Source: an uncultured Eubacteriales bacterium
GTDB taxonomy: Bacteria > Bacillota > Clostridia > Oscillospirales > CAG-272
Assembly: GCA_900547725.1 (NCBI GenBank)
Contig: URHR01000083.1
Location: forward strand, 1-7,648
Length of the DNA: 7,648 nucleotides
Direction of reading: 5' to 3'
Shown here: positions 1-7,487 of the stretch, piece by piece
Layout: each line of letters opens with the position of its first letter
Numbering within the stretch: position 1 is the stretch's first letter
Notes under the pieces: model-generated
The model's database searches: none
What the model was told of the DNA's origin: nothing
What the model saw: only the letters and a program-made list of their open reading frames with translations
Translations under genes and position numbers: made by a program

Positions 1-80
1 GGGACTTCTCCTTAAGAAGTCCCCTAAGCAGGGTTCGGGACAGAGTCCCGAGGTCCTAGGTCTTAGGTCTTAGGTCTTCC
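1..80 (+). repeat. Structured interspersed repeat unit with heptamer tail
   Basis: Two hairpins lie in series. The first pairs 1-9 with 15-23. The second pairs 35-41 (TCGGGAC) with 45-51 (GTCCCGA) around the loop AGA. They are joined by a CTAAGCAGGGT linker and followed by four tandem heptamers (AGGTCCT then three AGGTCTT, 51-78). The same order of parts recurs twice inside 4106-4300, where the second hairpin is TCGGGGC/GCCCCGA in one copy and TTGGGGC/GCCCCAA in the other, so paired bases have changed together. The unit ends two bases short of the stop codon of the Cys-rich gene and would lie in its 3' end. It probably continues left of the window. Function is unknown; a terminator-like or non-autonomous mobile role is inference. 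Confidence 0.75.
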
Positions 81-81
81 C

Positions 82-948
82 TTAGCTGCCGCAACGCCGA
101 GGGCTGTCAGGGCAGCCGCAGGACGGGCGCGGATTGGTGGCAGCGGGCGCTGTTCCCGTGGAGAACTCGCCCACAGGGAAAGGCATGCTGCGGAATACGC
201 GGCAGGGATCGTCGTCCTCAACCTCGTGGCATTCCTTTTCGGGAATCGCGTACTCGGTCGCGGAGATAAGATACTGCGCAGGACGCGTGATGCGAACCAC
301 CGAGAAGATGCCGAGAGAAACCGTAAGGAAGCGACGTGCATGATCGTTGCTCGGGTCGGCAAAGCTGATCGGGGAATCGAAAGTCGTCATCACCGTCTCG
401 GGCAGGTCGTTCTCATGACAGCAGCAACAGCAGTTGCACTCCTCCGCCTTTTCGAGAATACGAGTGCCGAGCAGAACGGGGTCAACCGCTTCCACCACAG
501 CAGTGGGAACGCTGCGGCTGCCGCAGTTCGGCTTTGGGAGCGAGCAGAAGCTGTCGCCGCAACCGTCGGAGCGGTAGGTGTGCGTGTTGGTGTCACCGCC
601 ATAAAGAATGACGCGCTTCTCCAGAACCGCAATGCCCTCCACTTCCTGCGAGCGACCGCCGCCCACGCAAGCCTCACAGGTCACCTTGATATAGAATCGG
701 ATCGTCACCGCGTAGAAGCCGCGATTGAACTGAATCGGGTCAATCCCGATGTTCGTCCACAGAATTTCCGCGCTCTTGGCACGGATGGCTCCGGTACGCT
801 CCAGAATTTCGTTTCCGAAATCCGACAGATACACGCGCACATTCTCATAACAGTCGCGATCCCGACAGGAATCCAGAACGCGATTGGTCTCGATGCACAC
901 GGTCTCTCTGGAGGTTCCGCCGCCACACGGGAATCTGTTTTCCGCCAT
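82..948 (-). CDS. Cys-rich conserved clostridial protein of unknown function
   Basis: This is a 288-residue soluble protein with no signal peptide or membrane segment. I place the start at the ATG at 948 because AAAGGAG (958-964) sits 9 bases upstream; an in-frame ATG at 990 has no such site. The protein has 20 cysteines, including a CNCCCCCH cluster at residues 171-178, a CEAC pair at 91-94, and further cysteines at 8, 18, 28, 33, 130, 135, 142, 240, 249, 277, 279 and 286. The stretch RETVCIETNRVLDSCRDRDC (residues 14-33) and the C-terminal segment near SLGIFSVVRITRPAQ (211-225) resemble, from memory, a family common in Clostridia and annotated only as hypothetical. The Cys clusters could bind metal or form disulfide crosslinks, as in some spore-layer proteins, but nothing visible proves either. 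The gene lies downstream of ecfT on the same strand, separated by a terminator, so it probably has its own promoter. Confidence 0.85.
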   Translation of the reverse strand: MAENRFPCGGGTSRETVCIETNRVLDSCRDRDCYENVRVYLSDFGNEILERTGAIRAKSAEILWTNIGIDPIQFNRGFYAVTIRFYIKVTCEACVGGGRSQEVEGIAVLEKRVILYGGDTNTHTYRSDGCGDSFCSLPKPNCGSRSVPTAVVEAVDPVLLGTRILEKAEECNCCCCCHENDLPETVMTTFDSPISFADPSNDHARRFLTVSLGIFSVVRITRPAQYLISATEYAIPEKECHEVEDDDPCRVFRSMPFPVGEFSTGTAPAATNPRPSCGCPDSPRRCGS

Positions 949-957
949 AACCGTTTT

Positions 958-964
958 CTCCTTT
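958..964 (-). promoter_or_regulatory. Ribosome binding site that decides the start of the Cys-rich gene
   Basis: The minus strand reads AAAGGAG, then nine bases, then ATG at 948. No comparable purine-rich site precedes the in-frame ATG at 990, so the shorter 288-residue product is preferred. Confidence 0.8.
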
Positions 965-1038
965 GATATACTATCGAGAGGGTCTTTCACCTCGTTATCA
1001 TTCTATGCAACCCGCGCTTTTCTGACACTTCCCGACAC

Positions 1039-1085
1039 AAAAAACGGATACCTGCGCCGCCATTGGCTTCAGGCATCCGTTTTTT
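1039..1085. terminator. Rho-independent terminator after ecfT
   Basis: Positions 1039-1049 pair with 1075-1085 and, after one A/C mismatch, 1051-1054 pair with 1070-1073, leaving a 15-base loop. Each strand has a run of six T at the end of its stem, so it could act in both directions. On the minus strand it directly follows the ecfT stop codon, whose last base overlaps it, and separates ecfT from the Cys-rich gene. Confidence 0.85.
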
Positions 1086-1987
1086 CAGTTTTTCTCCGCC
1101 TGCACGGGGATTTTCGTCCGACAATGCCGCCAGACCGCTGCCTCTGCCACCTCAACGGCAAACGGCAACAGCGACAGCACCCCGAACGCGGCATACACTG
1201 CAAGGGCGAGCGGCGAGCGGTCGATCTGCCCGATGCGCGGATAATAGGAAAAGGAGGTAATCCCCTGCGCCATGCCGACAACCGTCAGTCCCATCAGCAA
1301 AACGCTGACCGAAAGCAGCACGCCGTCCCGCGCCGTGAAGCGAAAGATTGAAAAGTTGGTTCGCTTCCCCGTCCCGTACCCCCGCGCGCGCATGGACGCG
1401 GCAGTCTCCATCGCGTTTTCCAACGCCCAACCGATAACCCCAAGGAATACCCGCCCCGTGCTCCGGATGCGGTCGACAACCCCGCGCGCGGAGTAAAGCC
1501 CCATCGTTTTCTGCGCGGTTTTCACCTGCTTCATCTGCCTGCGGAGCATCGGCAGAAACCGGAGCGCCATGGAAAGCACCAACGCAAGTTTCGGAATCAC
1601 CCGCGCAAACAGCCAGAGAAATTTATCGCTCGTAATAACCGCGCTGTAGCACTTGCACCACAGCATCGCGCCGATGACCGTAACCGCAATCGCCGCGCCG
1701 TAAACGAATGCCTCCAGTGTCACGGGATTCCCGTTGAGGAAAAACAGCGGCGTAACCCCGTTGTGCGAAAAGAGCGGGTTGGTGATGGCAACCAGCAAAA
1801 ACATCGGCAGATAAAAGCCGATATCCCCCGCCACCGCATCGCGCCGCGCCCCCGTTGCGCAGAAGAGAACCGCCCCGAGCAGGGCAAGCAGGGACAGCAC
1901 GGGATTGGTGACGAACATCGTTACAATCAGAACCGACAAAAAATAAATCAGCAACACAAGCGGATGCACCCCTGCAAACGCCTTCAC
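1085..1987 (-). CDS. ecfT: ECF transporter transmembrane (T) subunit, EcfT/CbiQ family
   Basis: This 300-residue integral membrane protein is the scaffold of energy-coupling-factor vitamin or metal importers, linking two ATPases to a substrate-binding S protein. Hydrophobic segments lie at about residues 9-45, 57-70, 92-110, 125-145, 222-240 and 258-277. Between them is the cytoplasmic region with the two Ala-Arg-Gly coupling motifs typical of the family: SARG ending at residue 169 and RARG ending at 203, 34 residues apart, within long amphipathic stretches. The start is a GTG at 1987, supported by GGAGGTGA nine bases or less upstream and a good sigma-A promoter at 2037-2065. It is the first gene of its transcript and is closed by a terminator. 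No ATPase or S gene is next to it in the window, so it must use partners encoded elsewhere or just beyond this segment. The substrate cannot be told from the T subunit. Confidence 0.9.
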   Translation of the reverse strand: MKAFAGVHPLVLLIYFLSVLIVTMFVTNPVLSLLALLGAVLFCATGARRDAVAGDIGFYLPMFLLVAITNPLFSHNGVTPLFFLNGNPVTLEAFVYGAAIAVTVIGAMLWCKCYSAVITSDKFLWLFARVIPKLALVLSMALRFLPMLRRQMKQVKTAQKTMGLYSARGVVDRIRSTGRVFLGVIGWALENAMETAASMRARGYGTGKRTNFSIFRFTARDGVLLSVSVLLMGLTVVGMAQGITSFSYYPRIGQIDRSPLALAVYAAFGVLSLLPFAVEVAEAAVWRHCRTKIPVQAEKN

Positions 1988-2036
1988 GGTCCCTCACCTC
2001 CCCTGCGGCATTGCCGCGCAATTCTGATATCGGTTC

Positions 2037-2065
2037 AGTATACCATATTTTTCTTCCGATTGCAA
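2037..2065 (-). promoter_or_regulatory. Sigma-A promoter for ecfT
   Basis: On the minus strand the -35 box TTGCAA (2060-2065) is 17 bases from the -10 box TATACT (2037-2042). A TG dinucleotide one base before the -10 makes it an extended -10. It lies about 50 bases upstream of the GTG start. Confidence 0.8.
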
Positions 2066-2111
2066 GCGTTTCCTTCCGAAAAACTCCGACTTTTTCCGCA
2101 TAAATATCCGA
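2055..2111. promoter_or_regulatory. Phased TCCGA direct repeats, possible operator
   Basis: TCCGA occurs at 2055, 2075, 2085 and 2107, with a TCCGC at 2095. Most spacings are close to 10 or 20 bases, which would put the copies on the same face of the helix. They lie between the two divergent promoters and overlap the ecfT -35 region. CCGATT at 2108-2113 also forms an inverted pair with AATCGG at 2122-2127, ten bases before the other promoter's -35. A shared regulator is inference. Confidence 0.3.
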
Positions 2112-2136
2112 TTTTGTAAACAATCGGGAAAATGCC

Positions 2137-2165
2137 TTGAAAAAGTCAGGAAAATGTATTATAAT
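2137..2165 (+). promoter_or_regulatory. Sigma-A promoter for the trigger-factor-like lipoprotein
   Basis: TTGAAA (2137-2142), a 17-base spacer and a perfect TATAAT (2160-2165) lie 31 bases before the ATG at 2197. It points away from the ecfT promoter, and the two -35 boxes are about 70 bases apart. Confidence 0.85.
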
Positions 2166-2196
2166 GAATGTGATTTTATTGATATGAGGTTCCGTT

Positions 2197-3570
2197 ATGA
2201 AACGAAAACTGCTTGCAACGTTGGCACTGACGCTCGGGGTGTCGGTTCTCTCCTCCTGCGCGTCGGTTATTACCTTTCCCGCACCTGCCACCGACCCGAA
2301 TGTCCCACTCTGGGAAGAACCGCAGACCGAGGCGCCGAGCGAGCCTTCCGCGCTTCTCGGCATCTGGTATTCCGACCGGCTCTCCAATGTGTTCCGCTTC
2401 GGCGAAGGCGGCGTGCTGACGGTCTGGAGTCTGACCCCCGGGTATGAATACGAATACAGCTACACGGCAACGGGAAGCTACACCTACGACGGCACGACGC
2501 TCTCCATGACGCTCGGAAACGAGCAGGTGACCAAAACCTGCAAAGTTCTGGACGGGATCGCCACGCTGGACGGCTCTGTCACCATGGCGCTCCGAACCGA
2601 CGCGCCTGCCGAGCACCCCTCCTACCCCTACCCCGATTTTGAAGCGCTTGCCGCTTCTCTCCCGCTTCTGCCCGCCGACGCGCTGACAGGACTGACCGTT
2701 TCCGCCGCAGGAAAGCGCCTGCAGGCAACAGTACAGATGAAACAGACCTACTGGAAGGGCAAAGATCTGGAAAAGCGCGCGGGGGGGACTGCCGTCCTCG
2801 GCGACACGGTCAACATCGACTTCACGGGCAAGGTGGATGGCGTTGCCTTTGAGGGCGGCGCGGCGACGGGTGTTGACGTGACCGTTGCGCCCGACACCGG
2901 CTACATCGCAGGCTTCTGCGAGGGCATTGCGGGGCACGCGGCGGGAGAGACCTTTGATGTCTCGGTCACCTTCCCCGAGGACTACGGAAATGACGCATTG
3001 GCAGGCAAGGAAGCCGTCTTTACCATGACGCTCAACGCCATCTATGAAACCGGGATCACCGACGAAATGGTCGCCGCCTATGAGGGCAACGACTACACCA
3101 CCGTCACGGAGTGGGAAACCGCGGTTTGGAACGAGTTGATGACAAGCGCGGTCTGGTCGCTCATTCCCGCGCTCGCCGATTTCCGGGACGAAACCGACGC
3201 ATACCGCTACTATTATCAGGATATGTTGGACGTCTACCACTACTACGCCGCAAGCTACGGAATGCAGTTTGAACGGTTTCTGTCCTTCTACGGTATGACC
3301 GTTTCGGCACTGGAAGCGAAAAGCCGCGAAACCGCCCGCTCCTATCTGCTTGCCGCCGCAGTGGTTCGGGCGCTCGATCTCACGCCCGAGGCGGATTGGC
3401 TGAGCCGCTTTGAGACTGCCTATATCGCGGACTATGTGGCAAGCGGTTATACCGAAGCGCAGGTACGCGAACGGATCGCTTCGGGCGAAGGGCGGCTCGC
3501 CTACCGCGCCGCCATGCTCTCGGAACTTGCCGCCGAGCGTCTGGTCGCCTCCAACACCTTCACCGACTGA
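2197..3570 (+). CDS. Trigger-factor-like FKBP peptidyl-prolyl isomerase lipoprotein
   Basis: This 457-residue protein begins with a lipoprotein signal (two basic residues, a hydrophobic core, then LSSC with the lipidated Cys at 21), so it should be anchored on the outer face of the membrane. After an acidic, Pro-rich linker (about 22-50) comes a beta-rich, lipocalin-like domain (about 51-133). Residues 178-282 match the trigger factor PPIase domain: TYWKGKD at 184-190, then GDTVNIDFTGKVDG at 202-215, FEGG at 218-221, GF at 239-240 and FPEDYGN at 259-265. Residues 283-457 are helical and resemble the trigger factor C-terminal chaperone arms. The N-terminal ribosome-binding domain of trigger factor is absent and replaced by the lipid anchor and beta domain, which suggests folding of exported proteins rather than nascent chains. 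The start has GAGG seven bases upstream. It is a single-gene transcript ending at a strong terminator. The family call is firm; substrates are unknown. Confidence 0.9.
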   Translation: MKRKLLATLALTLGVSVLSSCASVITFPAPATDPNVPLWEEPQTEAPSEPSALLGIWYSDRLSNVFRFGEGGVLTVWSLTPGYEYEYSYTATGSYTYDGTTLSMTLGNEQVTKTCKVLDGIATLDGSVTMALRTDAPAEHPSYPYPDFEALAASLPLLPADALTGLTVSAAGKRLQATVQMKQTYWKGKDLEKRAGGTAVLGDTVNIDFTGKVDGVAFEGGAATGVDVTVAPDTGYIAGFCEGIAGHAAGETFDVSVTFPEDYGNDALAGKEAVFTMTLNAIYETGITDEMVAAYEGNDYTTVTEWETAVWNELMTSAVWSLIPALADFRDETDAYRYYYQDMLDVYHYYAASYGMQFERFLSFYGMTVSALEAKSRETARSYLLAAAVVRALDLTPEADWLSRFETAYIADYVASGYTEAQVRERIASGEGRLAYRAAMLSELAAERLVASNTFTD

Positions 3571-3599
3571 TCCAAGCAACGCCGCGCAGGCAATCGGAT

Positions 3600-3641
3600 A
3601 AAAAACCCGCCCGTCGCATTTCTGCGACGGGCGGTTTTTTT
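3600..3641. terminator. Bidirectional terminator between convergent genes
   Basis: A 12-bp perfect GC-rich stem (3607-3618 with 3623-3634) with a 4-base loop TTTC is flanked by an A run on the left and a T run on the right. It serves the trigger-factor-like lipoprotein gene on the plus strand and the small two-gene operon on the minus strand. Confidence 0.95.
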
Positions 3642-3645
3642 GATT

Positions 3646-3831
3646 TCAGTTTGCAGGATTGAGTTTTCCCCATTTGCCGTCACCATCGTCCGTTACCACC
3701 TCAAGTCTGTTGCCGCTTCCCGCAGTCGTTTCCACGCTGTCGCGGTCAATTTCTTTGGGATCTTTCGTGCAGGACGCCGCCGACAGCACCGCGGCAAGCA
3801 AAAGCAACAAAGTAAAAATCCATTTTTTCAT
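3646..3831 (-). CDS. Small lipoprotein sharing a tail motif with its neighbour
   Basis: This 61-residue product starts with a lipoprotein signal: MKK, a Leu-rich core, then AASC with Cys at 21 (Ala rather than Leu at -3, a less common but accepted lipobox). The mature peptide is only about 41 residues, charged, with no other cysteine. Its C-terminal part (residues 36-57, from TAGSG to WGKL) aligns with the tail of the 48-aa peptide encoded just upstream: about 12 identical positions in 22 columns with two small gaps. TGAGGA lies nine bases before the ATG. It is the second gene of a two-gene operon, 28 bases after the first, ending at the shared terminator. I do not recognise a named family. 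Small size lowers certainty, but signal, ribosome site and tail match together support a real gene. Confidence 0.75.
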   Translation of the reverse strand: MKKWIFTLLLLLAAVLSAASCTKDPKEIDRDSVETTAGSGNRLEVVTDDGDGKWGKLNPAN

Positions 3832-3859
3832 GATGTAAAATCCTCACTGCCGATATCGC

Positions 3860-4006
3860 TTACAGACGGCCGATCTGAATCAGTTTTCCCCATCCGGTCT
3901 CCTTATCCTCGTCCACCTTCAGGTTCGTTCCGGAATCTGCCGTTGCAAGGATGCTCTCTTCATCAACGGGAAGCCACACTCCCTCGGGCGCGGTATAATG
4001 CTTCAT
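3860..4006 (-). CDS. 48-aa peptide of unknown function, first gene of a micro-operon
   Basis: The start is the ATG at 4006, with AAAGGAA eight bases upstream and a consensus promoter 40 bases upstream. A longer in-frame reading from 4096 would begin upstream of the promoter -35 and is rejected. The product begins MKHYTAPEGVWLPVDEESIL, which resembles, from memory, a broad group of short clostridial peptides opening with MK-x-Y-x-x-P-E and followed by an acidic, Ser/Thr/Gly-rich tail. No signal peptide or membrane segment is visible. The tail (residues 22-42, TADSG to WGKL) is shared with the downstream 61-aa lipoprotein, suggesting duplication or domain sharing. The function is not known. A modified-peptide precursor is one possibility, but no modifying enzyme is in the window. 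Confidence 0.75.
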   Translation of the reverse strand: MKHYTAPEGVWLPVDEESILATADSGTNLKVDEDKETGWGKLIQIGRL

Positions 4007-4046
4007 AATCAAAATTCCTTTCTCGAAATTCAATCTCTCTTTGTAC

Positions 4047-4075
4047 ATTATACCATACTTTTCCCGCCTTGTCAA
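4047..4075 (-). promoter_or_regulatory. Full-consensus sigma-A promoter for the two small genes
   Basis: On the minus strand TTGACA (4070-4075), a 17-base spacer and TATAAT (4047-4052) match the consensus at all twelve positions, with an added TG extended -10. This predicts high transcription of the two very small genes unless repressed. Confidence 0.92.
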
Positions 4076-4105
4076 CCACTTTCGCGCAATTTTCACAAAG
4101 GGGTT

Positions 4106-4300
4106 AAGACCTCGGGGCGTTGCCCCGAACCCTACTTAGGAAACTTCTTAGAAGAAGTTTCCTAAGAACCTTCAAGAATTTCATCCAAGGGCGGGATTCG
4201 TTACGGAATCCCGCCCTTGGATGAAAGTTTTTGGAGATTTTTAAGAGACTTTTTTCAAAAAGTCTCTTAAATGAGGTTTGGGGCAACGCCCCAAGGTCTT
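4106..4300. repeat. 195-bp nested palindrome built from two inverted repeat units
   Basis: The element begins AAGACCT (4106-4112) and ends AGGTCTT (4294-4300). The outer arms each hold two hairpins. Left: 4112-4118 with 4122-4128, and a 14-bp stem 4135-4148 with 4153-4166. Right: a 14-bp stem 4241-4254 with 4257-4270, and 4278-4284 with 4288-4294. In the centre, 4179-4199 pairs perfectly with 4206-4226 (21 bp) around a 6-base loop. The left arm also matches the reverse complement of the right arm along its length, with differences that keep each local hairpin intact. It contains no reading frame of note and lies between the micro-operon promoter and the valS promoter. It looks like a mobile or structural palindromic unit; a transposase partner is not visible. 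Confidence 0.85.
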
Positions 4301-4326
4301 CCCTCCAAAAATTTTCACCGTATCTG

Positions 4327-4355
4327 TTGACAAGCGGGGGGAAATGTGGTATACT
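4327..4355 (+). promoter_or_regulatory. Sigma-A promoter for the valS T-box transcript
   Basis: TTGACA (4327-4332), a 17-base spacer and TATACT (4350-4355) with a TG extended -10 lie just before the T-box leader. The repeat element ends only 26 bases upstream of the -35. Confidence 0.9.
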
Positions 4356-4361
4356 TATTTT

Positions 4362-4607
4362 TGTAAACGCTGTGACAAAGAAGAGTAATCTGCGGAAGCT
4401 TTGACAGAGAGCGGACGGGGGGTGCGAGTCCGTAGGGGAGCGGGTGAAGTCGCTTTGTAGCGGTGCGGGGGAAGCAAAGGGATTCCTTTGTGCGTAGTCC
4501 GCAACGGTGCCGCCGTTATGGGCGAGAGTGTATGCGAGCGGGAAACCGCGCGTGTAAAATCAGGTGGTACCGCGTGCTCCACGTCCTGATGGGACGGGAG
4601 CTTTTTG
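4362..4607 (+). promoter_or_regulatory. T-box leader of valS, valine specifier
   Basis: This leader RNA binds tRNA-Val and lets transcription continue into valS when the tRNA is uncharged. Stem I is closed by ACAAAG (4375-4380) with CTTTGT (4453-4458). The specifier loop has AGTA (4384-4387) on its 5' side and GAA followed by GTC (4449-4451) on its 3' side; GUC is a valine codon, matching the gene downstream. The apical part has AGAGAG (4406-4411), a CGGAC/GTCCG stem (4412-4416, 4428-4432) and GGTG (4421-4424). The conserved T-box sequence AGGTGGTACCGCG is at 4562-4574, followed by the terminator at 4576-4607. The start of the RNA is estimated from the -10 box. Confidence 0.93.
4576..4607 (+). 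terminator. Regulated terminator of the valS T-box
   Basis: GCTCC (4576-4580) pairs with GGAGC (4597-4601) and, beyond a bulged A, 4582-4586 pairs with 4592-4596, followed by five T. It starts two bases after the T-box sequence, so it competes with the antiterminator as expected. Confidence 0.88.
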
Positions 4608-4635
4608 TTTTACGGAGAATTATTTTCGGATTCAC

Positions 4636-4640
4636 GGAGG
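4636..4640 (+). promoter_or_regulatory. Ribosome binding site that decides the valS start
   Basis: GGAGG lies five bases before the ATG at 4646. The frame is open much further upstream, but that part lies in the T-box leader, so this site sets the true start. Confidence 0.85.
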
Positions 4641-4645
4641 AAGCT

Positions 4646-7309
<2,664 letters not shown>

Positions 7310-7324
7310 GGTGGGGGGAAAACC

Positions 7325-7372
7325 TTGGAGGCGCAGGGAGACCCCTTTCGGAGGGGTCTCCCTACCCTCCAA
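7325..7372. terminator. Strong hairpin after valS, possible terminator
   Basis: AGGGAGACCCCT (7335-7346) pairs perfectly with 7352-7363 around a TTCGG loop, and TTGGAGG (7325-7331) pairs with CCTCCAA (7366-7372) outside it. It begins 16 bases after the valS stop. It lacks the T run of a standard terminator on the plus strand, so it may instead stabilise the mRNA 3' end or be part of a repeat. A 17-base imperfect tandem (TCTCCCTACCCTCC then TCTCCCTGACCCTCC) starts in its right arm at 7357. Confidence 0.5.
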
Positions 7373-7374
7373 AT

Positions 7375-7487
7375 CTCCCTGACCCTCCCCGAACTTCCCT
7401 GCACGGCAACCGCCGCAGAGAGAGCAAAACTTTTTCCGTTTTTCGGACGGCGGTTGCCGCACCGGGAAGTTTTGGGCGGATTGGGAG
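7375..7487. repeat. Imperfect 113-bp palindrome downstream of valS
   Basis: AACTTCCC (7392-7399) pairs with GGGAAGTT (7464-7471), and GGCAACCGCCG (7405-7415) pairs with 7448-7458, separated by a 5-by-5 internal loop. A small TCCG/CGGA hairpin (7435-7438 with 7444-7447) lies inside, and weaker pairing of C-rich and G-rich tracts extends outward to CTCCC (7375) and GGGAG (7487). It holds no convincing gene. Function is unknown; it resembles the other palindromic element in layout but not in sequence. Confidence 0.6.

Noticed and set aside
51..78. CRISPR-like tandem array
   Set aside because: The units are 7-base heptamers with no spacers; they are a simple tandem expansion.
226..966. Long plus-strand open frame opposite the Cys-rich gene
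   Set aside because: It lies antisense to a gene with a good ribosome site and recognisable conserved blocks, and its product is a low-complexity Ala/Arg-rich sequence without motifs.
965..1020. Sporulation-type promoter for the Cys-rich gene (minus strand GCATAGAAT)
   Set aside because: It resembles a sigma-E or sigma-K -10 box, but no matching -35 element was found at the right distance, so it is not called.
2176..3579. 467-codon minus-strand open frame opposite the trigger-factor-like gene
   Set aside because: A shadow frame caused by GC-rich codon use; no family motifs, and the plus-strand gene has promoter, ribosome site, signal peptide and domain matches.
4007..4096. 30-codon upstream extension of the 48-aa peptide
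   Set aside because: It starts upstream of the promoter -35 box, so it cannot be on that transcript; the ATG at 4006 has its own ribosome site.
4463..4645. Upstream 61-codon extension of the valS frame
   Set aside because: It runs through the T-box leader and its terminator; the real start at 4646 has a GGAGG site and begins the normal ValRS N terminus.
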